Shown piece by piece: positions 10,401-17,888 of a stretch of 64,000 bases of DNA. How positions within the stretch are numbered: the first letter of the stretch is position 1; the number at the start of each line of letters is the position of its first letter. The DNA is taken from the NCBI RefSeq assembly GCF_000190415.1, contig NZ_AEWF01000006.1, positions 7,501 to 71,500 on the forward strand, in the 5' to 3' direction. The DNA comes from Candidatus Odyssella thessalonicensis L13 (GTDB lineage Bacteria > Pseudomonadota > Alphaproteobacteria > Paracaedibacterales > Paracaedibacteraceae). Position numbers and translations under genes: made by a program. The notes under the pieces are model-generated. The model saw only the letters and a list, made by a program, of their open reading frames with translations, was not told the DNA's origin and did no database searches.

Positions 10401-10608
10401 TTATGGAGCTGCCCCCAACTCACCCATTATATATTACGGTGATCCTATCGACAATAATCATAATGCCCCCGTACCTCAGTACGCTCCACCTTCTTACGGA
10501 GCGCCCGCCAACGCCCCGGGAGCAAGCTATAATAACAATAATCAAACTGATTACAATCGCGATCCCCGGCCGCGTTCACAACGGTACGCCGCCGTAAGCT
10601 GGGATTAA
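7417..10608 (+). CDS. Large exported protein with a triplicated module and a Pro/Tyr-rich tail
   Basis: An ATG at 7417 gives a clear signal peptide (LMKSILWSLTLLICQLAWA before DP); an alternative ATG at 7390 only lengthens the N-region. Numbering from 7417, three diverged copies of one module follow. Each has a 'LIYxxLS' box (about residues 112, 357, 680), an 'NYD/DTD-xx-LxYIL ... IIDxxL' box (about 205, 437, 763) and a 'TWLxIxQ ... KPPxPxxITN' box; the last two copies start with Cys pairs or charged linkers. The end holds a Gly-rich hydrophobic stretch (LIGGAIGGALGG, about 908-919), then some 130 residues dominated by Pro, Tyr, Asn and Ala that are probably disordered. A surface or secreted adhesin-like role is possible. 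No known family is recognised. Confidence 0.75.
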   Translation: MPKLMKSILWSLTLLICQLAWADPTLEGVLVDLQHAPDGSHSNLSLERCTTTKNCIDTLQQKLGQLLNTYNHQLTTLPPTTPPNVKNQLIRKHEATQKLMQQAPIFLRSLIFYPQTLIFKNLSPQAQSRYRQGYRVTLPNFNTGFNHSNAERLFAELLGAQSSLTSRDKTILGSLKQEINSHINQASALAAPTYEIRHIQGLKFNYDHLLIYILGRLETQDYAKLNQDSALQWQLSIIDEVLAQLTSDDPHLPKLQQLRATITAEAAKLPLSMGNLLHLLQTHGFNITPSLVNPSHKEWLSVAQTFQPAKPPEFPALTNLDNLKFDLVIGGKTYPLTAKNISRPSNEPQRSYSQVLIYQAMSAAGQADYRSGKRYNFDKVVLAQNLFAPLNMNNGDTTTQRSLEKLREQVEQTLKADLHLNVAPPYQITEINGAHYNYDQILNMILQEIDGFANRPQDREGNTLIDLRIIDKYLQNLNQQDESYQKLLSLRQQVESGYGSSAKPKKSRSQKIGEASQSQQTWLAIKQQLTPTKPPIPAQITNLKDINVKIIAAGKTYSISLAKANPLAYTQRRLFGSAKYGEAKAQILTELTRNLKSVSCSSREQCRKAYNKEIKSMKAKFGQPGYAATYYGYSIYGPLPATQPANQKYQEVDQAILGMLDDFANVINNAFNLDRPHTKLLIYNKLSQKGKNNLTNGLRISDLQEARIFKTNRRDKKTKTDNTAIFQSLLSVFGLGQPAAPAAPPAQQIDYSDAEAKLRPYVLFDTDDILIYTIQALGRNGSTCQNYSDCAAQDSQIIDKIIRRLNPKDPVIDFLQDIKRDLQNGQKTSPLDLDSIAQAFQKANYTPRLKLESQDEKTWQSIDTQRTNNRKTPVPPRIANAKKLIDFYNKRTGNIAPPDQISPDDLTALIGGAIGGALGGTLGTPPLNPIPAPVPAPVYPPSSPLPQPSYPTTSPNYAYNSAPYAAPTPPYPRPGYAYSPPPNDSAYGDPYDTEAYGAAPNSPIIYYGDPIDNNHNAPVPQYAPPSYGAPANAPGASYNNNNQTDYNRDPRPRSQRYAAVSWD

Positions 10609-10624
10609 GCAAGAAGCGGCAAGA

Positions 10625-10936
10625 TTATTTCCTGATCTCTTCTTTAAGGAAATAGGTAAATTCGTCTCGAATAATCCTATCAAAAGATCCCCGTGTTTTT
10701 GCTCTTTCGCAAGCAAAAAGCACTACAGCATATATCAACAGAACTTCAAAAAGAGCCACTAAGCTTGCGGCCACCCAGCCCGTTCTATGATAAGCTAACC
10801 AGACAAGTGAGAGTAAGATTAGGCTGATTATGGAGTGTACGCTATACAAAATGACCTTTTCAGTAACTGACTGCGCAGTCATAAAGTCTTCTCTGCTAAA
10901 AGCCCCTTCATAAGGAAGAATATCTTTATCGTCCAT
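10625..10936 (-). CDS. Small two-helix membrane protein of unknown function
   Basis: From the ATG at 10936 (MDDKDILPYEG) the product has 103 residues; an upstream ATG at 10969 would add eleven. Two hydrophobic helices (VILYSVHSIISLILLSLVWLA and VAASLVALFEVLLIYAVVLF) are joined by a short loop, followed by a charged C-terminal tail. It is convergent with the large exported protein and lies 16 bases from its stop. Its reading frame shows no other motif. Confidence 0.6.
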   Translation of the reverse strand: MDDKDILPYEGAFSREDFMTAQSVTEKVILYSVHSIISLILLSLVWLAYHRTGWVAASLVALFEVLLIYAVVLFACERAKTRGSFDRIIRDEFTYFLKEEIRK

Positions 10937-11030
10937 CGGCCTATACTCCAGTTGGTTTAACTTACACACTATAGATGGGAGTTTAAGTAATATTTTTCAA
11001 GCTTTTATTTTAATGAGAGTTTTGCTTAAA

Positions 11031-11597
11031 TTAGCACTGTTTTAAGCGGTCATAGGCTTCTGTAACTTGACGGAATTTATCGACAGCATCCGCATCAGGA
11101 TTGGTATCCGGGTGATATTGTTTTGCCAAAAGCCGGTAGCGTTGCTGCAGATCCATTTTTGAAAAGTCATCGTTCAGATCAAGTAAGGTCAGATCTGCTT
11201 GCCGTTGGGAAGTTACGGTCGGAGGTGCAACCGGCGGAGTGTGGGTGTCTTGATGATCAAAAATCCCCAGTGGATCCTCAAATTTAAGATCATATTTTTC
11301 TGCGGCCCCTTGTTTGCCAAGCGGCCAACTGGGCCGTTGCCAGACCATGTCATCAAGGCGCTCTTTGAGCTGGGCGGCCTCACTCATCCCATCAAAGTAA
11401 TTCCATTTCGAATTATAGGCGCGCACATGTTCAAGGCAGAACCACAACCAATCTTGCTCGCCTTTTTCGAGTTGTTGACGCGACCGCGGGGCCCGATGCT
11501 CCCCCGTACTAGAGCAGTCAGGATAGTCGCATGAGCGTCCTTCCGGCGCTTTATGCGGGTTGCCTCGATCAAATAATTGCGAAAATTTATGAAACAT
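11031..11597 (-). CDS. J-domain co-chaperone (alphaproteobacterial type)
   Basis: From the ATG at 11597 (MFHKFSQLFDRG) the protein has 188 residues. The N-terminal part carries Cys and Trp residues in CDYPDCSSTGEHRAPRSR and WLWFCLEHVRAYN, as in the alphaproteobacterial DnaJ-like family found next to bolA. The C-terminal 60 residues form a J domain with the HPD motif in AKQYHPDTNPDA and end in a Cys. The J domain would stimulate an Hsp70 ATPase. The frame can be extended to 11666, but that would run into bolA on the other strand, and the shorter start gives the family N-terminus. It is divergent from bolA, sharing a 43-base promoter region. Confidence 0.88.
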   Translation of the reverse strand: MFHKFSQLFDRGNPHKAPEGRSCDYPDCSSTGEHRAPRSRQQLEKGEQDWLWFCLEHVRAYNSKWNYFDGMSEAAQLKERLDDMVWQRPSWPLGKQGAAEKYDLKFEDPLGIFDHQDTHTPPVAPPTVTSQRQADLTLLDLNDDFSKMDLQQRYRLLAKQYHPDTNPDADAVDKFRQVTEAYDRLKQC

Positions 11598-11640
11598 AGC
11601 AGAATTATGGTGCTGTGTTCTACAATTAGCAAGAGATAAT

Positions 11641-11898
11641 ATGGAAAAAATTCGCGATAGAATCATTCAGAAGCTTGAAAATGAGCTGCACCCCCTCTTC
11701 TTAGAGGTTAAAGATGACTCGGCCAAACATGCGGGCCATGTAGAGGCTGGCCAAGAAACTCATTTCAGCATTACCATTCAAGCCCCTGCCCTGACGCCCT
11801 TGAGCCGCGTCGCCGCCCATCAAAGAATTTACCAAATCTTAGATCACGAATTAAAGACAGGAGTGCACGCTTTGGCAATCCATATCAAGCCCGCTTAG
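11641..11898 (+). CDS. BolA family protein
   Basis: An 85-residue BolA-like protein. The beta strand with THFSITIQAP is followed by the helix containing SRVAAHQRIYQIL, then HALAIHIKPA. The characteristic invariant His is in the VHALAIHI strand. BolA proteins bind monothiol glutaredoxins and take part in iron-sulphur handling or act as stress regulators. It is divergent from the J-domain gene, an arrangement common in alphaproteobacteria. Which BolA subgroup it belongs to is not decided here. Confidence 0.92.
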   Translation: MEKIRDRIIQKLENELHPLFLEVKDDSAKHAGHVEAGQETHFSITIQAPALTPLSRVAAHQRIYQILDHELKTGVHALAIHIKPA

Positions 11899-11993
11899 AA
11901 CTCTAACGCTTTTAATATAGATCACAATCTAGCCATCACCTTGCTTTGCGGTGGCTAGACTGCAATTCAAAAAGACATCTTATCCGTACTTTT

Positions 11994-12380
11994 TTAGAAA
12001 GCATAGGCTTGGGAACGAACATATTCTAAAGCTGGCTGTATTTTTGCTGTAACTGACGGACTGATTCCCATAACAGAGACGGTATTATTGACCTCATTTA
12101 AATATTGAATTAAATCTAGCCACAAACTTTGGGTCATGGCGGCCCTATTAATATGATCAATATATCCTTCGGGTTCCCGGTAGTTGGTCGTAGAATTGAC
12201 GAGCATGTTACTAAAAGAGTCTAAATCATTGCTCCAATCCTGGCTGCCGGGGCAATTAGGATGCCTATTCGCAAGCTGGCGAGCTTGGTCAGCGCAGCCT
12301 TCGAGCACAGTTAATAAATCTGCTTGGGTTGCAGTTACGGGAGTAGAAAGAAGAGCAATTATAGTTAAAATTTTTTTCAT
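11994..12380 (-). CDS. Small exported protein of unknown function
   Basis: A 128-residue product with an N-terminal signal peptide (MKKILTIIALLSTPVTATQA before DLLTV). The mature part is about 108 residues and probably helical. It has two Cys (in EGCADQARQL and HPNCPGSQDW) that could form a disulphide. A good SD (agagag) lies 10-12 bases upstream of the ATG. It is a single-gene unit in an AT-rich setting, and no family is recognised. Confidence 0.6.
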   Translation of the reverse strand: MKKILTIIALLSTPVTATQADLLTVLEGCADQARQLANRHPNCPGSQDWSNDLDSFSNMLVNSTTNYREPEGYIDHINRAAMTQSLWLDLIQYLNEVNNTVSVMGISPSVTAKIQPALEYVRSQAYAF

Positions 12381-12594
12381 TAGGGTCTCTCTTTAATTAT
12401 AGTTAATCAAAAAACACACGCTTGCTGCTGTGAAGAAGTTTTCTTATTTAAGCAAAGAAATTTTCATCCCTACAACAGTAATATTTAAATGGATAAATGC
12501 AATACGTGAATATTGTATTGAATATTGACGAGATTAATCGCCTTAACTGAGAATTAAGTCAGGCTTTTAAAGTGATTAGCGTATTAATGGCATC

Positions 12595-12637
12595 AAAACT
12601 GGCGAGGATCTACCTTAGCATTAAGGTTACCCTCGCT
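12595..12637 (-). terminator. Probable terminator of the amino-acid permease gene
   Basis: On the minus strand GCGAGG (12636-12631) pairs with CCTCGC (12607-12602). Inside it, TAACCTTA and TAAGGTA form a second helix around a four-base loop. CAGTTTTG follows, so the T tract is short. Confidence 0.5.
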
Positions 12638-12655
12638 TAAAACAGCAAGCTTGCC

Positions 12656-14017
12656 TTAAGAAGCAAAAGCTTTCCTATTCATTGCCAGGGGTATTAATCC
12701 CGTTAAGATTCCACCAATTCCTAAGAGAACTGTTTGACTATCAAAGCTATAAACCGCAGCATAAACAGCAATCAAAGTGAGGGTAAGAGCACTGACAATT
12801 GGCCAGACAATCAAAAGCAATGACTTTATAAAATCCTCTTTGAGCACGTTACGAAAATGCCAGGCACAAGCAATTGCACACAAACTATAATAGAAAGCAA
12901 CTTGGAAACTAATGACATCAATCGAGGTTGTCATGATGGCCCGAACTGTTGGCTTATGGGAGGCAACAATCAAGAAACCAATCCCCAACGCCCAAACAAC
13001 TATTGTTGCTGTCCATGGTGTTTTCCAGGTTTTATGAACCTTGCCCCAACGGGGATGTAACACGCCATCTCTGGCTTTGGAAAAAAGCGTTCTCGTGAAT
13101 TGCAGCATCGAGGTTTCAATGGTGCCGATGGTACTTAAGATAATACTAATCAGAGCAATATTGGCCCACGGCGAAGGCAGAATTTTCTCAGCAATTTTCA
13201 ATAATACATTGGTACTCGACTGCTGTATTTCTTGATCCGTTAATGCAACCAACGTGCATAGAATAAAAACTAGGAACAACAAGATATTTATAACCATAGA
13301 CCAAAAAGCTGCTTTGCCGGGGATCGAATCAGGATCCTTGGTTTCTTCATTTAAGTTCATGGTGACATCCCATCCCCAAAAGAAGAAAAGAGCAATCAAA
13401 GCGCCTCTCGTAAAGGTTTCAAGAGTGGTATTGAATGGATTAAATAAAGACCAGCTTAATTCTTGAATGGGTTGATCTAAGAAGGCAATTAAGGCTGCGA
13501 CCATAATAAAGAGCATAATTGCGACTTCAATAATTGTAAAAATCATTTGCGCCACACTGGTTTGCCGGATTCCCTTTAAAACGATAATGGAGACAAAAGT
13601 CAGCCATCCGCCCGCAAAGCAAGTAACCCAAATCGGATCATCGATTACTTCAGGCTTAACCAGGGCCAAGGTGGCCGTAGCCGCCGGAATTGTTCCCGAG
13701 ACCATAAATAAGGCTGTCGCCACGAGCAAAGACCAGCCTGCTAAGAATCCCAGCTTCTGATTAAAAATCATTCGAATCCATACGTAGGAAGCGCCAGCAT
13801 TGGGTGATAGCTTATTCAGGAACATAAATGAGACAGTAATCCCTAACATAATCAAGCCGCAAATGATGACGCTACTGGGTGAATAAATCCCTACCGCACC
13901 AATCAATGCCGCTGTGGTGGCAGCAGCACTATAAGAAGGCGACGTTCCAGAAACCCCCATGATAATCGATTCAGTAATACTGAGGGATCCGGCTGCTAAT
14001 TCAGTCTTTTGATCCAT
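12656..14017 (-). CDS. APC superfamily amino-acid permease
   Basis: A 453-residue integral membrane protein with about twelve hydrophobic helices and the APC signature near the start (SIIMGVSGTSPSYSAAATTAALIG, first helix with a broken Gly-rich turn). NAGASYVWIRMIF follows in helix 3. It would bring amino acids or related amines across the inner membrane in exchange for, or with, protons. The substrate is not visible in the sequence. It stands alone. With putA and the carboxylase subunit in the window it fits use of host amino acids as nutrients, which is inference. Confidence 0.88.
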   Translation of the reverse strand: MDQKTELAAGSLSITESIIMGVSGTSPSYSAAATTAALIGAVGIYSPSSVIICGLIMLGITVSFMFLNKLSPNAGASYVWIRMIFNQKLGFLAGWSLLVATALFMVSGTIPAATATLALVKPEVIDDPIWVTCFAGGWLTFVSIIVLKGIRQTSVAQMIFTIIEVAIMLFIMVAALIAFLDQPIQELSWSLFNPFNTTLETFTRGALIALFFFWGWDVTMNLNEETKDPDSIPGKAAFWSMVINILLFLVFILCTLVALTDQEIQQSSTNVLLKIAEKILPSPWANIALISIILSTIGTIETSMLQFTRTLFSKARDGVLHPRWGKVHKTWKTPWTATIVVWALGIGFLIVASHKPTVRAIMTTSIDVISFQVAFYYSLCAIACAWHFRNVLKEDFIKSLLLIVWPIVSALTLTLIAVYAAVYSFDSQTVLLGIGGILTGLIPLAMNRKAFAS

Positions 14018-14354
14018 TTATCAATCCATAAAAAATTGCTATATAATTAATTTTATTTCAAATTTATCTTATAAGATAGAGGGTGTATATTTCCTAACAA
14101 AGGATGAATAAACACTTAAATCTTTGTAAATTAGAGCATCAGCTACCTTTTTATTAATGCGGTTTATCTGTTAAATAAAAGCTTACAAGGTGAAGCCTAG
14201 AAAGACGGGCCATGCTCTAAATTGAGCGCCCTCATGACTTATCAGCGGACTAGCGGGAATGGTTAAGTTATGCGTCAATTTAAAATGAAGCTTTGCTTGT
14301 TCGATAGACTTTTTGTAAAATCTGCTTAAGTTCACTTTGTCAGCTGGATCAATC
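14018..14354. other. Intergenic region between permease and carboxylase genes
   Basis: About 340 bases with divergent flanking genes, so it must hold both promoters. An inverted repeat with arms ttagagcat (14131-14139) and atgctctaa (14212-14220), 72 bases apart, is the only clear structure. It could be an operator or chance. No ORF or RNA gene is evident. Confidence 0.4.
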
Positions 14355-15959
14355 ATGCCCCCATTAAAAACTAAAATTTCACCTAATAGCTCTGATTTTG
14401 TTAAAAACCAAGCAATGATGCTCTCTTTAGTCGATGACCTTAAGCAGAAGTTAGACCGGATTCATCAAGGCGGCGGCAAGAATGCTCGACAGCGCCACAA
14501 GGATCGCAACAAATTATTGGCGCGTGAACGCATTGATTTATTGTTGGATGTGGGCAGCCCCTTCCTCGAATTTGGTGCCTTGGCCGGCGATCAGGTTTAT
14601 GAGGATGACGTTCCCGCTGCAGGCATTATTACTGGAATTGGACGCATTCACGGCCGAGAATGCATTATTGTTGCTAATGATGCCACGGTCAAAGGCGGGA
14701 CTTACTATCCGTTGACTGTTAAAAAACACCTCCGGGCGCAGGAAATAGCCCTTGAGAACAACTTACCTTGCCTTTATTTGGTTGACTCAGGTGGGGCTTT
14801 TCTTCCGCTTCAGGCGCAGGTATTTCCAGATCGCGATCACTTTGGTCGCATCTTCTATAATCAAGCCCAGCTTTCAGCCAAAGGGATTCCGCAAATTGCA
14901 ATTGTGATGGGCTCCTGTACAGCTGGTGGCGCCTACGTACCTGCGATGTGCGATCAATCCATAATTGTCAAAGGAACGGGGACAATTTTTCTGGGCGGTC
15001 CTCCGCTTGTTAAAGCAGCCACCGGCGAAGAAGTGACCGCCGAAGAATTGGGAGGCGGCGATTTACATGCGCGCACCTCAGGCGTGGTGGATCATCTCGC
15101 TCATTCTGATGAGCATGCCCTTCAGATAGCTCGGCAGATTGTTGAAACCTTACCTCACCCTACTCCGTGGTTGTCCCAAGCTGCTGTTGAAGCCCCTTTA
15201 TATAACGAGGAGGACTTGTATGGCATCCTTCCAACAGATGTCCGACAGCCTTATGATGTGCGCGAAATTATTGCTCGAATTGTCGATGGCAGCCGCTTAG
15301 ATGAATTTAAACCTTTATACGGCACGACTTTGGTGTGTGGGTTTGCACGGATTTATGGCTACCAAGTTGGTATTATAGCTAATAATGGCATCCTTTTTTC
15401 TGAAAGTGCTCTTAAAGGAGCCCATTTTATTGAGCTCTGTTGCCAGCGCAAGATTCCCCTTGTCTTTTTACAAAATATCAGTGGCTTTATGGTCGGCAGC
15501 AAGTATGAGGCCGGCGGCATTGCTCGCGACGGCGCTAAACTTGTCCATGCAGTTGCCTGTGCGAATGTTCCTAAATTTACAGTTACAATTGGTGGCAGTT
15601 TTGGGGCGGGTAATTACGCCATGTGTGGCCGCGCTTACAGCCCGCGCTTTATGTGGACGTGGCCTAATTCCCGTATCTCGGTTATGGGCGGCGAGCAAGC
15701 AGCAACAGTACTCAGTCTCATTCGTCAAGACGCATTAGCACAAAAAGGTGAAGTTTGGCCAGCTCAGGATTTAGAAGAGTTCAAAAATGCTATCCGCTCT
15801 AAATACGAAGAAGAAGGATCTCCGTATTATGCGTCTGCCCGCTTGTGGGATGATGGTGTTATTGATCCCAAAGACACTCGCAGGGTTTTGGGATTGTCAA
15901 TAGCCGCGTCGTTAAATAAGCCGATTGATGACATGAAGTTTGGCGTTTTTAGAATGTAG
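14355..15959 (+). CDS. mccB: Methylcrotonyl-CoA carboxylase, carboxyltransferase (beta) subunit
   Basis: From the ATG at 14355 the product has 534 residues, the usual length of the beta subunit of methylcrotonyl-CoA carboxylase. The crotonase-fold halves are both present ([22 protein letters not shown] in the N half; [20 protein letters not shown] in the C half), and the protein ends in FGVFRM as this subfamily does. It transfers the carboxyl group from biotin to 3-methylcrotonyl-CoA in leucine breakdown. The biotin-carrying alpha subunit and the rest of the liu cluster are not adjacent. A propionyl-type specificity is less likely given the length and C-terminus. A TTG at 14337 is an alternative start. 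Confidence 0.9.
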   Translation: MPPLKTKISPNSSDFVKNQAMMLSLVDDLKQKLDRIHQGGGKNARQRHKDRNKLLARERIDLLLDVGSPFLEFGALAGDQVYEDDVPAAGIITGIGRIHGRECIIVANDATVKGGTYYPLTVKKHLRAQEIALENNLPCLYLVDSGGAFLPLQAQVFPDRDHFGRIFYNQAQLSAKGIPQIAIVMGSCTAGGAYVPAMCDQSIIVKGTGTIFLGGPPLVKAATGEEVTAEELGGGDLHARTSGVVDHLAHSDEHALQIARQIVETLPHPTPWLSQAAVEAPLYNEEDLYGILPTDVRQPYDVREIIARIVDGSRLDEFKPLYGTTLVCGFARIYGYQVGIIANNGILFSESALKGAHFIELCCQRKIPLVFLQNISGFMVGSKYEAGGIARDGAKLVHAVACANVPKFTVTIGGSFGAGNYAMCGRAYSPRFMWTWPNSRISVMGGEQAATVLSLIRQDALAQKGEVWPAQDLEEFKNAIRSKYEEEGSPYYASARLWDDGVIDPKDTRRVLGLSIAASLNKPIDDMKFGVFRM

Positions 15960-15990
15960 CATCGGAAGGGTAAGGAGTACAGTGCCACAC

Positions 15991-16890
15991 TTAAGCTTCG
16001 ATGCCCTTGCCTTTTAATTGAATCTCTGCCGACGTTGTTAAGCGAATAAACACTTGTGTGGGTTGGCGTAGGTCAATGGATTTAATCTGAGAGAAGTCAA
16101 GCTTTTCGTTCTTGAGAAGTTTAAGCAGCCTTTTAATAGCACCTTCTGGATCCTTTTCAGGTAACTTGACTTCAATCGTACGGTCAATTAGAAGATTCCA
16201 GCGTCTTTCTCCCACCCAGACAATAGCTGACACTCTTTTCTTCAACTCCGGCACTTGATCTAATAGCGTGAGCAACTGAGGAGCATGACGCGGCGCGTCA
16301 CTGCCTACCACCACAGGTAGGTGACTGTATTGCTGTATATTCTTATCCGAGATAATGATGCCGTCGACATCAACCAAATAATGTTTTTGGCGATGCTGCC
16401 ATAAAGCAATAGGCACACGCTCTACAATTGATATGTGGATGGTATCAGGCAAGAAGCGCTGAACAGACACATCCTTTACCCAAGAAATTTTCTTAATATT
16501 CTGCCGAATTTCTTCAGGAGAATACTTTAAAATAGGATCTCCTTTAACGAGATGGATTTGGTCCAGCAATCGCTGCGATTCTGTATGGTTGCGTCCATAA
16601 ACATAGATCTCATTTAAGGACAGACCTAATTTGGCCGACTTGAAAATTAAATAATCACTAAATTTAGTCCACCAGACACCGGGGTAACCAGCTAACACCA
16701 GATAACTCACGGTGGTTATAGCCGCAGAACAAGCAGCAATGACAAGGCGGCGTTTTAGGACTTCTGCGCCCCCACGAAAGCGCTTGGGAGATTTCCAAAA
16801 CTCGAAAAATGTGGTTACCTGCCGCCCCAAAGCAGAGCGGTGCGGCGCAGGTTGATGACGTGAAGCTTTAACTTTCTTTACTGGTGGCAT
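15991..16890 (-). CDS. ftsQ: Cell division protein FtsQ
   Basis: From the ATG at 16890 (MPPVKKVKAS) the product has 299 residues: a basic cytosolic N-terminus, one membrane helix (LVIAACSAAITTVSYLVLAG), a POTRA domain (NEIYVYGRNHTES ... ILKYSPEEIRQNIKKISWVKDVSVQR) and the beta domain with SIVERVPIALWQHRQ. FtsQ connects early and late divisome proteins. The start overlaps the 3' end of ddl by 13 bases, as is common. FtsA and ftsZ do not follow; the next gene is convergent, so the division and cell-wall cluster is broken here. Confidence 0.94.
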   Translation of the reverse strand: MPPVKKVKASRHQPAPHRSALGRQVTTFFEFWKSPKRFRGGAEVLKRRLVIAACSAAITTVSYLVLAGYPGVWWTKFSDYLIFKSAKLGLSLNEIYVYGRNHTESQRLLDQIHLVKGDPILKYSPEEIRQNIKKISWVKDVSVQRFLPDTIHISIVERVPIALWQHRQKHYLVDVDGIIISDKNIQQYSHLPVVVGSDAPRHAPQLLTLLDQVPELKKRVSAIVWVGERRWNLLIDRTIEVKLPEKDPEGAIKRLLKLLKNEKLDFSQIKSIDLRQPTQVFIRLTTSAEIQLKGKGIEA

Positions 16891-17789
16891 TGAGCATTCC
16901 TTACCATCCATTCAACCAATTCATTGTAGTTAATACCTGCATGAGCCGCAATTTCAGGTAACAATGACAAAGGGGTCATGCCAGGATGGGTATTAATCTC
17001 CAACAGATAGAATTGATCTTTGGTTTCATCATACATTAAATCTGAGCGTGAAACGCCGCTACACTCGAGAACTTGGTGGGCTTTCAATCCGATTTCGAGA
17101 GCCCGCTGATAAGCCTCTTCATGTAAAGGCGCTGGCATCTTATGGAGGGCTTTGCCATCCGTATATTTAGCCTCATAATCATAAAAGCCTTCCAGAGGGC
17201 AAATTTCAATAGCTCCCAGAGCTTTGTCACCCATGACGCCCACTTGGATCTCACGGCCATCAATAAATTCTTCAATGAGAACTTTTTTACTATCTTCCCA
17301 GTTCGAATCAAAGGGAACCGGTTCGGATAAATTACGCACAATGTAAACACCGCGGCTGGAGCCATCAGCTATGGGTTTAATAACATAGGGGATATCCATG
17401 GGATGCCCTTGTTTTAAGGCCGCAACAGTGATTACTTTAGAAGGTGGAACCGGCAATCCAATATGTTTAAAGAGTTTCCGTGACAATACTTTATTCATCC
17501 CTATAGCTGAAGCGGTAACGTTAGAGTGAGTATAAGGAATGGACATGGTTTCCAACACGCCCTGCATAACCCCATCTTCCCCACCGGTCCCATGCAGCGC
17601 AATAAAGGCAACATCAGGGGCCGGCGATAAATCGGCAATGAGCTTGTTAATATCGCGAGTAACATCAATTTCTTGTACTGTATGGCCATTCTCTCTCAAA
17701 GCTTGAGCAATACCTTTTCCAGAGACTAAAGATACCCCACGCTCACTTGACCATCCCCCCATCAAAACAGCTATATTTTTTTTCGACAT
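16878..17789 (-). CDS. ddl: D-alanine--D-alanine ligase
   Basis: A 303-residue ATP-grasp enzyme. The N-terminal GGWSSERGVSLVSG motif, the substrate loop MPYTHSNV-like segment, PYVIKPIADGSSRGVYIV for ATP binding, and the C-terminal YLLEINTHPGMTPLSLLP with its metal ligands are all present. It makes the D-Ala-D-Ala dipeptide for peptidoglycan precursors. Its presence with ftsQ, mltG and lepB implies a real cell wall. The usual upstream murB/murC genes are absent and pckA lies upstream instead. Confidence 0.97.
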   Translation of the reverse strand: MSKKNIAVLMGGWSSERGVSLVSGKGIAQALRENGHTVQEIDVTRDINKLIADLSPAPDVAFIALHGTGGEDGVMQGVLETMSIPYTHSNVTASAIGMNKVLSRKLFKHIGLPVPPSKVITVAALKQGHPMDIPYVIKPIADGSSRGVYIVRNLSEPVPFDSNWEDSKKVLIEEFIDGREIQVGVMGDKALGAIEICPLEGFYDYEAKYTDGKALHKMPAPLHEEAYQRALEIGLKAHQVLECSGVSRSDLMYDETKDQFYLLEINTHPGMTPLSLLPEIAAHAGINYNELVEWMVRNAQCHQ

Positions 17790-17888
17790 ACCGTGCAGCT
17801 CTCGTATAAATACAATTAATTAAAGATTCTTTGATTAAAAATACCATAAGTGCTGAGGTATTGTCACCCACTGAACGACTGTCTTTTC

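Noticed and set aside
10286-10597. A 103-codon frame within the Pro/Tyr-rich tail of the large exported protein
   Set aside because: Frame-shifted reading of repetitive Pro/Tyr codons; the signal peptide and modules upstream fix the true frame through to 10608.
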